DNA of 64,000 bases from Microbacterium oleivorans. Its GTDB lineage: Bacteria > Actinomycetota > Actinomycetes > Actinomycetales > Microbacteriaceae. Where the stretch lies: the NCBI RefSeq assembly GCF_001644225.1, contig NZ_LSTV01000003.1, forward strand, positions 248,001-312,000. Reading direction: 5' to 3'. A program made the position numbers and the translations under genes. The notes under the pieces were generated by a model. The model was not told where the DNA came from, made no database searches, and worked only from the letters and a program-made list of their open reading frames with translations. Shown here in pieces: positions 46,191 through 53,657 of this stretch; within the stretch, counting starts at the first letter, position 1; each line of letters opens with the position of its first letter.

Positions 46191-47003
46191 ATGACGACGC
46201 GCGTGGCCCTCGTGGGCGGGACCGGCAAACTCGGCGGGATCATCGCCCAGGTGATCGCAGCGACCGACGGATACGAGACGGTCGCCGTCCTCGGGTCCTC
46301 GAGCGACCTCGCCGAGCTCGACGGAGCCGATCTCGTCGTCGACGCCTCGACCCCGGCCGTCTCGATCGACGTCGTCCGCGCCGCGATCGAGCGCGGCAGG
46401 AACGTCCTCGTCGGCACCTCCGGATGGTCCGCCGAGCGCATCGCGCTCGTCCGTCCGCTGGTGGATGCCGCCGGCACGGGCGCCGTCTTCATCCCGAACT
46501 TCTCGCTGGGTTCGGTGATCGGGTCCGCGCTGGCCGCGGCATCCGCTCCCTTCTTCCCCTCGATCGAGATCGTCGAGACCCACCGCGAGACGAAGGTCGA
46601 TTCGCCCAGCGGCACGGCCGTCCGCACCGCGGAGCTCATCGCCGCGGCGCGGTCGGAGGTCGGACCCGTCGAGGCGCCGCACGTCGACCAGCGCGCGCGG
46701 GGTCAGCAGATCGCCAGCGTCCCCGTCCACTCGCTCCGCCGACCGGGTGTCATCGCCCGCCAGGAGACGATCCTGTCGGGGCCGGGGGAGTCGCTCACGA
46801 TCGTCCACGACACCGTGGACCCTGCCGCGGCCTATGCCCCCGGCATCCGCGTGGCACTCGATGCCGCCCGTGACGCGTCGGGGATCGTCGTCGGTCTCGA
46901 CGCGATGATCGACATCGGGATCCGGATGCCGCACACCGCCCGCACCGTGCCGGTCGCCGACGGGGACGTCTCGGGCCAGGTCGCCGCGACGACCGCCCGA
47001 TGA
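46191..47003 (+). CDS. dapB: 4-hydroxy-tetrahydrodipicolinate reductase
   Basis: 270 residues, family length. It reduces the DapA product with NAD(P)H in lysine and diaminopimelate synthesis. It has the nucleotide loop VGGTGKLGG, the GTSGWS segment and the signature ETHRETKVDSPSGTA, with His131 and Lys135. The usual His-His pair reads His131-Arg132, a substitution at a substrate-binding position. It overlaps the next gene by ATGA. dapA lies 5.7 kb downstream. Confidence 0.93.
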   Translation: MTTRVALVGGTGKLGGIIAQVIAATDGYETVAVLGSSSDLAELDGADLVVDASTPAVSIDVVRAAIERGRNVLVGTSGWSAERIALVRPLVDAAGTGAVFIPNFSLGSVIGSALAAASAPFFPSIEIVETHRETKVDSPSGTAVRTAELIAAARSEVGPVEAPHVDQRARGQQIASVPVHSLRRPGVIARQETILSGPGESLTIVHDTVDPAAAYAPGIRVALDAARDASGIVVGLDAMIDIGIRMPHTARTVPVADGDVSGQVAATTAR

Positions 47004-47449
47004 GGACCCGCATCGGCGTCGGGATCGTCGCCGTCGTCCTCGTCCTCTACATCGCCCTCGTCGCGCAGCGCGCCGTGCTGCTCGTGGCGAGCGGCGATCC
47101 GGTGGGCATCGCGATGGGGATCGCCCTCGTGCTCCTGCCCGTCGTGGCGATGTGGGCGCTGTGGCGCGAGTTGAGCTTCGGTCTGGGCGCGCAGCGGCTC
47201 GGCCGACGACTCGAGGCCGAGGGTGGCCTGCCGGAGGAGGAACTCTCGCTGCGCCCGAGCGGGCGCCCCGTGCAGGCCGAGGCCGATGCGCTCTTCCCGG
47301 CGTACCGCGACGCCGTCGAGCGCGACCCCGACGACTGGCGCGCCTGGTACCGGATGGGGCTCCTTTACGACGGTGCGGGCGACCGCCGGCGCGCACGCAG
47401 CGCCATCCGCACCGCGATCTCGCGCGAGCGCGCCGACCGTCGCGGCTGA
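47000..47449 (+). CDS. Small membrane protein with TPR-like C-terminus
   Basis: 149 residues: two membrane helices (about 5-30 and 36-55), then a soluble part. That part has one tetratricopeptide-like helical pair (AYRDAVERDPDDWRAWYRMGLLYDGAGDRRRARSAI region). It is cotranslated with dapB. I know no function; the arrangement is common in relatives and suggests a scaffold. Confidence 0.7.
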   Translation: MRTRIGVGIVAVVLVLYIALVAQRAVLLVASGDPVGIAMGIALVLLPVVAMWALWRELSFGLGAQRLGRRLEAEGGLPEEELSLRPSGRPVQAEADALFPAYRDAVERDPDDWRAWYRMGLLYDGAGDRRRARSAIRTAISRERADRRG

Positions 47450-47453
47450 CCGG

Positions 47454-48344
47454 TCAGACGGCCGCCGCCACGGCGTCCTCGACGGTCGGATGCCGGAACG
47501 TGAAGCCCGACTCGAGCAGCACCGCCGGGACGACGTGCGTGTCGTTGGCGAGCAGTGCCTCGACCGCGTCCTTGCCGAGCACGAGCCGGACCGCCCACAG
47601 GGGCGCGCGCAGCACGTACGGGCGGTTCAGGCGGCGTGCCAGGGCGAACCCGAGGTCGTTCGCGGTGGCGCGTTCGGGCCCCGTCAGGTTGACCGGTCCC
47701 GTGATCCCGCGGTCGATGACGTGGCGGATCGCTCGGACCTCGTCCTCGAGCGAGATCCACGGCCACACCTGCGTGCCGCGGCCGAGCGGCCCCGACAGGC
47801 CGAGCTTGGTGAGCAGCAGCAGCGGCTTCAGCACGCCGTCCCGGTGGACGACGGGGGCGGTGCGCAGCAGTGCGGTGCGGACACCCGATGCGGTCGCCGC
47901 GGACTCCCACTCGCCGCAGAGGTCCGACAGGAACGCGTCGCCGCGCGGACCCGACTCGTCGAAGGTCCGGCCGTGCGCGTCGGGCGGGTAGTACCCGGTC
48001 GCCGAGGAGCTCACGAACAGCGGCGCCTCGTCCGCGAGCTCGCGGAGGGCGCGGGCGAGTGTCTGCGTCGGATGGATGCGCGACCACACCAGCGTCTTCT
48101 TGTACGACGGCGTCCACGGGAAGCGCCCGATCGTCGCGCCGTTGAAGTTCACGACGGCCGTAGCCCCAGCGAGCACCTGGGGGTCGAGCGGCGATTCGCC
48201 CGGCGCCCAGGTCACCTCGTCGGGGGCCTGCGCCTCGTGGCGGACGAGTCGCGTGACGGTGTACCCGTCGGCCCGCAGCGAATCGACGAGCGCCCGTCCG
48301 ATCAGACCCGACGCCCCCGAGACAACGACGCGGCGATCAGGCAA
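47454..48344 (-). CDS. TIGR01777/SDR39U1-like epimerase family protein
   Basis: 296 residues starting at a TTG (48342-48344) that overlaps the end of the osmC gene by 8 bases. It has a Rossmann loop VSGASGLIGRAL, then NFNGATIG, SSSATGYYP and a C-terminal DUF1731-like part (RPYVLRAPLWAVRLVLGKDAVEALLA), matching the YfcH/TIGR01777 group. The biochemical role of the group is not established. It converges on the dapB operon with 4 bases between. Confidence 0.87.
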   Translation of the reverse strand: MPDRRVVVSGASGLIGRALVDSLRADGYTVTRLVRHEAQAPDEVTWAPGESPLDPQVLAGATAVVNFNGATIGRFPWTPSYKKTLVWSRIHPTQTLARALRELADEAPLFVSSSATGYYPPDAHGRTFDESGPRGDAFLSDLCGEWESAATASGVRTALLRTAPVVHRDGVLKPLLLLTKLGLSGPLGRGTQVWPWISLEDEVRAIRHVIDRGITGPVNLTGPERATANDLGFALARRLNRPYVLRAPLWAVRLVLGKDAVEALLANDTHVVPAVLLESGFTFRHPTVEDAVAAAV

Positions 48345-48762
48345 GCGTCGCCTCGAGCGTGATCTCGATGCCGGAGAGGGCTGCCGAGACGGGGCATCCC
48401 GCCTTCGCCTCGTTGGCGATGCGGTCGAAGTCCTCCGCCGAGAGGCCGGGCACCGACGCGTTGACGTTCAGGTGCGAGCCGGTGATCCCGGTGCCGGGGA
48501 TGAAGGTGACGGATGCCGTGGTCTCGACGCTCTCGGGCGGGGTGCCGTTCTCGGCGAGGGCGTTGGAGAGGGCCATGCTGAAGCACGACGAGTGCGCGGC
48601 GGCGATGAGTTCCTCGGGCGTCGTCACCGAGGTGGACCCCTCGCTCCGCGCCTTCCAGTTGACCGCGAACGGTCCCTGGTTGGAGCTCTCGAGGGCGACC
48701 TCGCCCGACCCTTCGAACAGGGTGCCCTTCCAGCTGGTGGTGGCTTCGCTCGTGACGCTCAT
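48337..48762 (-). CDS. OsmC family peroxiredoxin-like protein
   Basis: 141 residues with both redox-active Cys of the OsmC/Ohr fold: HSSCFSMAL and AKAGCPVSAAL. Such proteins reduce organic hydroperoxides at a dimer interface. The wording SVTTPEELIAAAHSSC favours OsmC over Ohr. GAGGAGACACC precedes the ATG, and TAGGCT (minus strand, about 48803-48808) gives a short leader. It overlaps the TIGR01777 gene. Confidence 0.9.
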   Translation of the reverse strand: MSVTSEATTSWKGTLFEGSGEVALESSNQGPFAVNWKARSEGSTSVTTPEELIAAAHSSCFSMALSNALAENGTPPESVETTASVTFIPGTGITGSHLNVNASVPGLSAEDFDRIANEAKAGCPVSAALSGIEITLEATLA

Positions 48763-48856
48763 GGTGTCTCCTCGGTCGTGGTCGTGACGGATCGCTGCCG
48801 AGCCTAAACCTCGACCATGAGCGTGCGATATGACTTGACGCGGCCGCAGCGGAGCG

Positions 48857-49423
48857 TCAGGCGGTACGGCCCACGAGGCCGACGCGCTGCAGGACCAGCC
48901 ACAACTGGCATCCGAGGCACAGCCCGAACACGGCGTTGAGGAACGCGGCCATGAAGGCGAGGCCCGCGGCGATCGGGAGCGCCACCGGGACGCCCATCAC
49001 GTGGAGCAGCAGACCGACGGTGGTGACGAAGAGTCCGACGCCCTGGGCGAAACGGGGTGGACGGGGGTCCTCGAGGTCGGTCGGGGGAGCGAGGCGGGGC
49101 TGGATGAGGCGGCGGTAGAGCACACCCCACGGCGCGGTGCGGGGAGAGGCGACACCCCACAGGAACAGCAGCGCGATGACGAGGACGGCGAGGAAGCCGA
49201 GGTCGAGGATTCGCATGGGCAGCGGCGTGAACGGAAGCACCCATCCGCTGATCGGAACGATGAACATGCCGCCGCCCAGCGGGGAGAGCCAGCCGAATCC
49301 GGCGTCGGTGTGAGCGGTCGAGCTCCCCAGCAGCGCCAGCAGCGTCGCAACGAGCAACAGCATCGCCGTGACGGATGCCGCGAACCGCGGCCCGCGCGGA
49401 TCGATCCCGCGCACCTCAGCCAC
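48857..49423 (-). CDS. DUF4395 membrane protein with a membrane-edge CxxC
   Basis: 188 residues from GTG 49421-49423, overlapping the thioredoxin gene by 8 bases. There are four membrane helices; the N-terminal RGIDPRGPRFAASVTAMLLL and the later PPRFAQGVGLFV are the DUF4395 repeats. The last helix begins GLCLGCQLWL, a CxxC facing the membrane surface. Coupling to a thioredoxin suggests electron transfer across or at the membrane, similar in idea to DsbD/CcdA, which is inference. Confidence 0.82.
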   Translation of the reverse strand: MAEVRGIDPRGPRFAASVTAMLLLVATLLALLGSSTAHTDAGFGWLSPLGGGMFIVPISGWVLPFTPLPMRILDLGFLAVLVIALLFLWGVASPRTAPWGVLYRRLIQPRLAPPTDLEDPRPPRFAQGVGLFVTTVGLLLHVMGVPVALPIAAGLAFMAAFLNAVFGLCLGCQLWLVLQRVGLVGRTA

Positions 49424-49853
49424 GGCCGGCTCCCGTGGTCACCCGGTCGAGCTCCATCTCGACGACCTGGCGTCCGGGTGTGCCGCCGAACCGGGAGCGC
49501 ACGACGCCGTGCTTGTCGAGGATGAGGGTGGTCGGGGTCTGCAGGACCCGGAAGTGCTGCGCGATGTCGACGCGGTGGGTGAGGTCGACGTCGAGGTGGA
49601 TGACCCCGTCCCGCTCGTCCGCGATCTCGCGGAGCGTGCGGTGGACGCCCGGGCACCGGCCGCACATCTCGGTGCTGAACTGCAGCAGGGTCGCCTCGTC
49701 GCCGAGCCGCTCCGCGCCCAGGCGGGTCGGCTCGACGACCTCCTGCGGGTCGAAGGGACGCGGCCGGTTCTGCCGCCACCGCAGCGTGAGACCGATGCCG
49801 ACGGTGACCGCGAGCAGCGCGGTCAGCACGACGATGGCGGGGAGGAGTTCCAT
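49416..49853 (-). CDS. Membrane-anchored thioredoxin-like protein
   Basis: 145 residues: one N-terminal membrane helix (LLPAIVVLTALLAVTVGIGLTL), then a thioredoxin fold with active site CGRC in STEMCGRCPGVHR and the cis-Pro in QTPTTLILD. The N-terminus orientation puts the domain outside or inside depending on topology; I cannot decide. TACTGT (minus strand) and GGAG precede the ATG. It forms a tight pair with the DUF4395 gene. Confidence 0.87.
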   Translation of the reverse strand: MELLPAIVVLTALLAVTVGIGLTLRWRQNRPRPFDPQEVVEPTRLGAERLGDEATLLQFSTEMCGRCPGVHRTLREIADERDGVIHLDVDLTHRVDIAQHFRVLQTPTTLILDKHGVVRSRFGGTPGRQVVEMELDRVTTGAGRG

Positions 49854-49922
49854 GACCGCTCCACAGTAATGCCGGCCGCGGTGCCGGGGCGCCGCGGCGT
49901 CATCCGGCGTCACCCCGGCGGG

Positions 49923-49928
49923 TAGTGT
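49923..49928 (+). promoter_or_regulatory. -10 box for leaderless thyX
   Basis: TAGTGT ends 7 nt before the thyX GTG at 49936. Confidence 0.55.
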
Positions 49929-49935
49929 GTGAGCC

Positions 49936-50679
49936 GTGAGTGAGCGCGCCGACAGCCCCGAGATCGAGTTCCGCAGCGATGTCACCGTCGAGCTGGTGCG
50001 CTCGTCGGCATCCGACAGTGACGTGCTCTTCGCGGCCCGGGTCTCGACCCAGGGCGAGCAGACCCTCGAGGCCGCCGCCGAGGGCACCGAGGCGACGGGA
50101 CGCGACCGCGGCCTCATCAACTACCTCATGCGCGACCGCCACGGTTCGCCGTTCGAGCACAACTCGATGACCTTCTACGTCCAGGCGCCGATCTTCGTGT
50201 TCCGCGAGTTCATGCGGCACCGCATGGCGTCCTACAACGAGGAGTCGGGCCGCTACCGCGAGCTGCGTCCCGTCTTCTACGTCCCGGCCCCCGAGCGCAA
50301 TCTCGTCCAGGTCGGCAAGCCCGGCGCCTACCAGTTCCTTCCCGGGTCCGAGGAGCAGGTCGAGCTCGTCGCCCGCGAGTCGCGCGCGGCATCCGTCGCC
50401 GCTTTCGAGAGCTATCAGCGGATGCTGGATGCCGGCATCGCCCGCGAGGTCGCCCGCATCGTCCTGCCGCTGAACATCATGTCCTCGATGTACGTGACGG
50501 TGAACGCTCGGTCGCTGATGAATTTCCTGTCGCTGCGCACCACCCGCGAGGGCACGCACTTCCCGTCGTTCCCGCAGCGCGAGATCGAGATGTGCGCCGA
50601 GAAGATGGAGAACGTGTGGCGCGAGCTCATGCCGCTCACGTACGCCGCCTTCAACGCGAACGGTCGCGTCGCCCCCTGA
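49936..50679 (+). CDS. thyX: FAD-dependent thymidylate synthase
   Basis: 247 residues. The ThyX signature RHR-x7-S-x-R is present as RHRMASYNEESGRY around residue 94, preceded by HGSPFEHNSMTFYV. The active-site Ser lies in the LSLRTTREG region with further conserved NFLSLR residues. It makes dTMP from dUMP using methylene-tetrahydrofolate, FAD and NADPH, and is unrelated to ThyA. It lies just upstream of dapA, as in mycobacteria. Confidence 0.96.
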   Translation: MSERADSPEIEFRSDVTVELVRSSASDSDVLFAARVSTQGEQTLEAAAEGTEATGRDRGLINYLMRDRHGSPFEHNSMTFYVQAPIFVFREFMRHRMASYNEESGRYRELRPVFYVPAPERNLVQVGKPGAYQFLPGSEEQVELVARESRAASVAAFESYQRMLDAGIAREVARIVLPLNIMSSMYVTVNARSLMNFLSLRTTREGTHFPSFPQREIEMCAEKMENVWRELMPLTYAAFNANGRVAP

Positions 50680-50687
50680 CCCGCTCC

Positions 50688-50693
50688 TAGGCT
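50688..50693 (+). promoter_or_regulatory. -10 box for the leaderless SDR gene
   Basis: TAGGCT ends 7 nt before the ATG at 50701. Confidence 0.6.
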
Positions 50694-50700
50694 GGCGCGC

Positions 50701-51450
50701 ATGAGTCGCACCGCCCTCGTCACCGGAGCCAGCTCCGGGATCGGCGCCGAGTACGCCCGTCAGTTGTCGTCCCGCGGCGCCGAGGTCGTCCTCGTCGGCC
50801 GCGACGCCGACGCGCTGCGCGCTCTCGTCGACGAGATCGCGGCGGCCGGAGGGCGGGCCGAGCTCCTCGTGGCCGACCTGCTCGATCCCGCCGAGCGGCG
50901 GCGCGTCGAGGAGCGCGCGGCGGGTGTCGACGTGCTCGTCAACTGCGCTGGCTACGGCCTGCGCCGCGCGTTCGAGGAGAGCGACATCGACGAGGAGGCC
51001 CGTCACCTCGAGCTCCACGCCGAGGTGACGATGCGTCTCACCCGTGCCGCGCTGCCCGCCATGCTCGAGCGCGGCAGTGGCCGCATCCTGAACGTCGCCT
51101 CGGTGGCGGGGCTGGTCCCGCGGGGCACCTACGGAGCCGCCAAGGCGTGGGTCGTGAGTTTCAGCCGGTGGGCGAACGCCGTCTACGCGCCCCGCGGCGT
51201 GACGGTCACGGCGGTGTGTCCGGGCTTCGTCCACACGAACTTCCACGAGCGGCTCGGCCTGCCGCCCGGACAGGAGGGCGTCCCCGGATGGATGTGGCTG
51301 GAAGCCCCTCAAGTGGTGCGCACCTCGCTGCGCGATGCCGCTCGCGGCCGTGCCGTCAGCATCCCCTCGTTCCGGTACAAGGCGCTGGTCGCCGTCTCGC
51401 GCCTGCTGCCCGACCGCGTGGTGGTACCCGCCGCCTCCCGCGGCCGCTGA
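50701..51450 (+). CDS. Short-chain dehydrogenase/reductase
   Basis: 249 residues, classical SDR: nucleotide loop TGASSGIG (residues 8-15), VNCAGYG, catalytic Ser in NVASVAGLV, and YGAAKAW with the Tyr-x3-Lys pair. The C-terminal part is slightly extended with basic residues (SIPSFRYKALVAVSRLLPDRVV), resembling acyl- or steroid-type SDRs such as DltE. The substrate is unknown. It ends at a large nested hairpin. Confidence 0.9.
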   Translation: MSRTALVTGASSGIGAEYARQLSSRGAEVVLVGRDADALRALVDEIAAAGGRAELLVADLLDPAERRRVEERAAGVDVLVNCAGYGLRRAFEESDIDEEARHLELHAEVTMRLTRAALPAMLERGSGRILNVASVAGLVPRGTYGAAKAWVVSFSRWANAVYAPRGVTVTAVCPGFVHTNFHERLGLPPGQEGVPGWMWLEAPQVVRTSLRDAARGRAVSIPSFRYKALVAVSRLLPDRVVVPAASRGR

Positions 51451-51451
51451 C

Positions 51452-51522
51452 CCGGAAGACCGCTCTCCCCGCCGACACGCCGCCGCGCGGCCGTTCTCTG
51501 CGGCGTGTCTCCGGTCTACCGG
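51452..51522 (+). terminator. Nested hairpin after the SDR gene
   Basis: GACACGCCGC (51474-51483) and GCGGCGTGTC (51500-51509) form a perfect 10-bp inner stem. An outer CCGGAAGACCG/CGGTCTACCGG pairing (one mismatch) encloses it. A T-tract is lacking. Confidence 0.55.
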
Positions 51523-51642
51523 TCATCTGCCTCCGGATGCCGGGTGGCATCGCCTCCTCCCACGAGATCCGCCCGCTCCCGGTGTCCACAGGTGCGGCGA
51601 CTCCGCTGCGGATCCAGGCCGGACGCCGCCACGCTCGATCGG

Positions 51643-52515
51643 GTGCTTCCCACCGCCGTTGCCACCGTCGTGTCCCAAGGGGGAGTCGCGAGGACGCGGA
51701 CCCTTCGGAACGCAGGAGTGACGGATGCCGCACTCCGTGCCGCGGTCGAGGCGGGTCTCCTCCTTCGGGCACGACAGGGCGTGTACGCCCTCCCCGATAC
51801 CGCCCCCGCCGTACTAGAGGCACTGCGAGGGCGGGGTCGGGTCGCCTGCCTCAGCGCCGCGCGACATCACGGGCTCTGGACCCTCGACGGGGGACCGCAC
51901 TCGCAGACTCACATCTGGGTCGATCCCGACCGACACACCGTCCCCGCGCCCGTCGGCGTCGTCGTCCACCGAGACGGCCACCGTGCACCGCGTCGCCTCG
52001 AGACGGTCGACCTCGCCCACTGCCTGAGCCAGATTGCCCGATGCGCCGGCGCGGAGGCCTTTCTCTGCGCGCTCGAATCCGCGCTGCGGCAGGGACTCCT
52101 CACGCACGGCGAACGGGAAGAGCTGCGAACCGCGGTACCCGTCGGCATCCGTCCGCTGGTCGATCTCGCGCGAGCGGATGCGGACAGCGGGCTCGAAACG
52201 CTCATCCGGTATCGACTACACCTCCTCGGCATCCCCTGCCTCTCCCAGGTCGCTATTCCCGGCGTCGGCAGAGTCGACCTGGTCGTGGGGGACTGCCTCA
52301 TCATCGAGGCCGACGGTCGAACGCATGAAGGCGAGGGCAGGCACCGCGACCTCGTTCGCGATGCGGTCGCGACGACCCTCGGCTTCGTGACCCTGAGATT
52401 CGACGCGGCGATGATCCTCCACGATTGGCCCACGGTCGAGTCCGCTTTCCTCGGGGTCCTCGCACGCGGCGGTCACGAGTCCGACTTCGGCCGTCGCGTC
52501 CGTGCCGCCTTCTGA
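51643..52515 (+). CDS. AbiEi-like winged-helix protein with DUF559-type nuclease-like domain
   Basis: 290 residues from GTG 51643 (CACGCT lies 7 nt upstream; the longer frame to 51505 has non-coding composition). The N-terminal 50 residues form an AbiEi_4-type winged helix (VSQGGVARTRTLRNAGVTDAALRAAVEAGLLLRARQGVY). The C-terminal third has a PD-(D/E)XK-like pattern as in DUF559/Vsr-type proteins: GRVDLVVGDCLIIEADGRTHEG, then FVTLRFDAAMIL. AbiEi is the antitoxin of a type IV system, but no AbiEii toxin gene is adjacent. Coding composition looks slightly less GC-biased than its neighbours. Confidence 0.72.
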   Translation: MLPTAVATVVSQGGVARTRTLRNAGVTDAALRAAVEAGLLLRARQGVYALPDTAPAVLEALRGRGRVACLSAARHHGLWTLDGGPHSQTHIWVDPDRHTVPAPVGVVVHRDGHRAPRRLETVDLAHCLSQIARCAGAEAFLCALESALRQGLLTHGEREELRTAVPVGIRPLVDLARADADSGLETLIRYRLHLLGIPCLSQVAIPGVGRVDLVVGDCLIIEADGRTHEGEGRHRDLVRDAVATTLGFVTLRFDAAMILHDWPTVESAFLGVLARGGHESDFGRRVRAAF

Positions 52516-52666
52516 TCGAAAGACCGGTGAACGGGCCGGCGCGCCGCTCACTCGGCGGTCATCCGGGCGCGCCCTCCACCTGACCGGTCTTCTCTGCCCG
52601 ACCCCGACCGCGCGCCCGACCCAGCCTCCCGACCACCACCCCGCACGACCGACGGACCCCGACCGG

Positions 52667-52672
52667 TACCCT
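52667..52672 (+). promoter_or_regulatory. -10 box for leaderless dapA
   Basis: TACCCT ends 7 nt before the dapA ATG at 52680. Confidence 0.6.
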
Positions 52673-52679
52673 GGGAACC

Positions 52680-53657
52680 ATGACGCACTCCGCCAATCCG
52701 TTCGGTCAGGTGCTCGTCGCGCTCGTCACTCCGATGACGGCCGACGGCGAGGTCGATTGGCCCGCGGTCGAGAAGCACATCGACGACGTCATCACCGGTG
52801 GCGCCGACGGCATCGTCGTGACCGGCACGACCGGTGAGACCAGCACGCTGACGGATGCCGAGAAGCTGAAGCTCGTCGAGGTCGGCAAGTCCGTCTCCTC
52901 GGGTCGCGCCAAGATCATCACGGGCGGCGGCTCCAACGAGACCGCCCACGCGATCGAGCTCTACAAGGCGAGCGAGAAGGCCGGCGCGGACGGCATCATG
53001 ATCGTCACGCCGTATTACAACAAGCCCACCCAGGCCGGCATCCTGACGCATTTCCGCCTCGTCGCCGACGCGACGGACCTGCCCGTCATCCTCTACGACA
53101 TCCCCGGGCGCACGGGTGTGCCGATCAAGTACGAGACGATCCTGCGCCTCGCCAAGCACCCGAACATCCTCGCGGTGAAAGACGCCAAGGGCGACTTCAG
53201 CGAGGTCAGCCGCGTCCTCAACCAGACGGACCTGTTGTACTTCTCGGGCGACGACGCCAACGTCCTGCCGCACCTCTCGATCGGCGCCGCCGGCCTCATC
53301 GGCGTCACGGCGAACATCACGTCCGCTCCCTACCGGGTGATCGTGGATGCCGTGAACCGGGGCGACCTCAAGACCGCGACCGCCGCGCATCAGAAGCTCG
53401 AACCCCTCGTCCGCGCCGTGATGACCCACGTCCCGGGCACCGTGAGTGCGAAGTACATCCTCCACGGACTCGGCCGCATCTCCAGCCCGCGCGTGCGTCT
53501 GCCGCTCGTCGGGCCGGAGGAGTGGGAAGCCGCCCTCATCGAGGACGAGCTTGCCCTCGTCGCGGATGTCGACGGTGCCGACTTCTCCAACTTCCGACCT
53601 GACCGCAATGCCGCCGCCGGCGGCGCCCTCCCGAAGGTGCATGGAACAACTCGATGA
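52680..53657 (+). CDS. dapA: 4-hydroxy-tetrahydrodipicolinate synthase
   Basis: 325 residues, a (beta/alpha)8 class I aldolase. It condenses pyruvate with aspartate semialdehyde in the lysine and peptidoglycan-diaminopimelate pathway. The signature GIVVTGTTGETSTLT is near residue 45, Tyr lies in PYYNKPTQ and again in ILYDIPGRTG, and the Schiff-base Lys is in LAVKDAKGD. The stop overlaps the RNase J start (ATGA). The last 25 residues are an extra tail beyond the usual 300. Confidence 0.95.
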   Translation: MTHSANPFGQVLVALVTPMTADGEVDWPAVEKHIDDVITGGADGIVVTGTTGETSTLTDAEKLKLVEVGKSVSSGRAKIITGGGSNETAHAIELYKASEKAGADGIMIVTPYYNKPTQAGILTHFRLVADATDLPVILYDIPGRTGVPIKYETILRLAKHPNILAVKDAKGDFSEVSRVLNQTDLLYFSGDDANVLPHLSIGAAGLIGVTANITSAPYRVIVDAVNRGDLKTATAAHQKLEPLVRAVMTHVPGTVSAKYILHGLGRISSPRVRLPLVGPEEWEAALIEDELALVADVDGADFSNFRPDRNAAAGGALPKVHGTTR

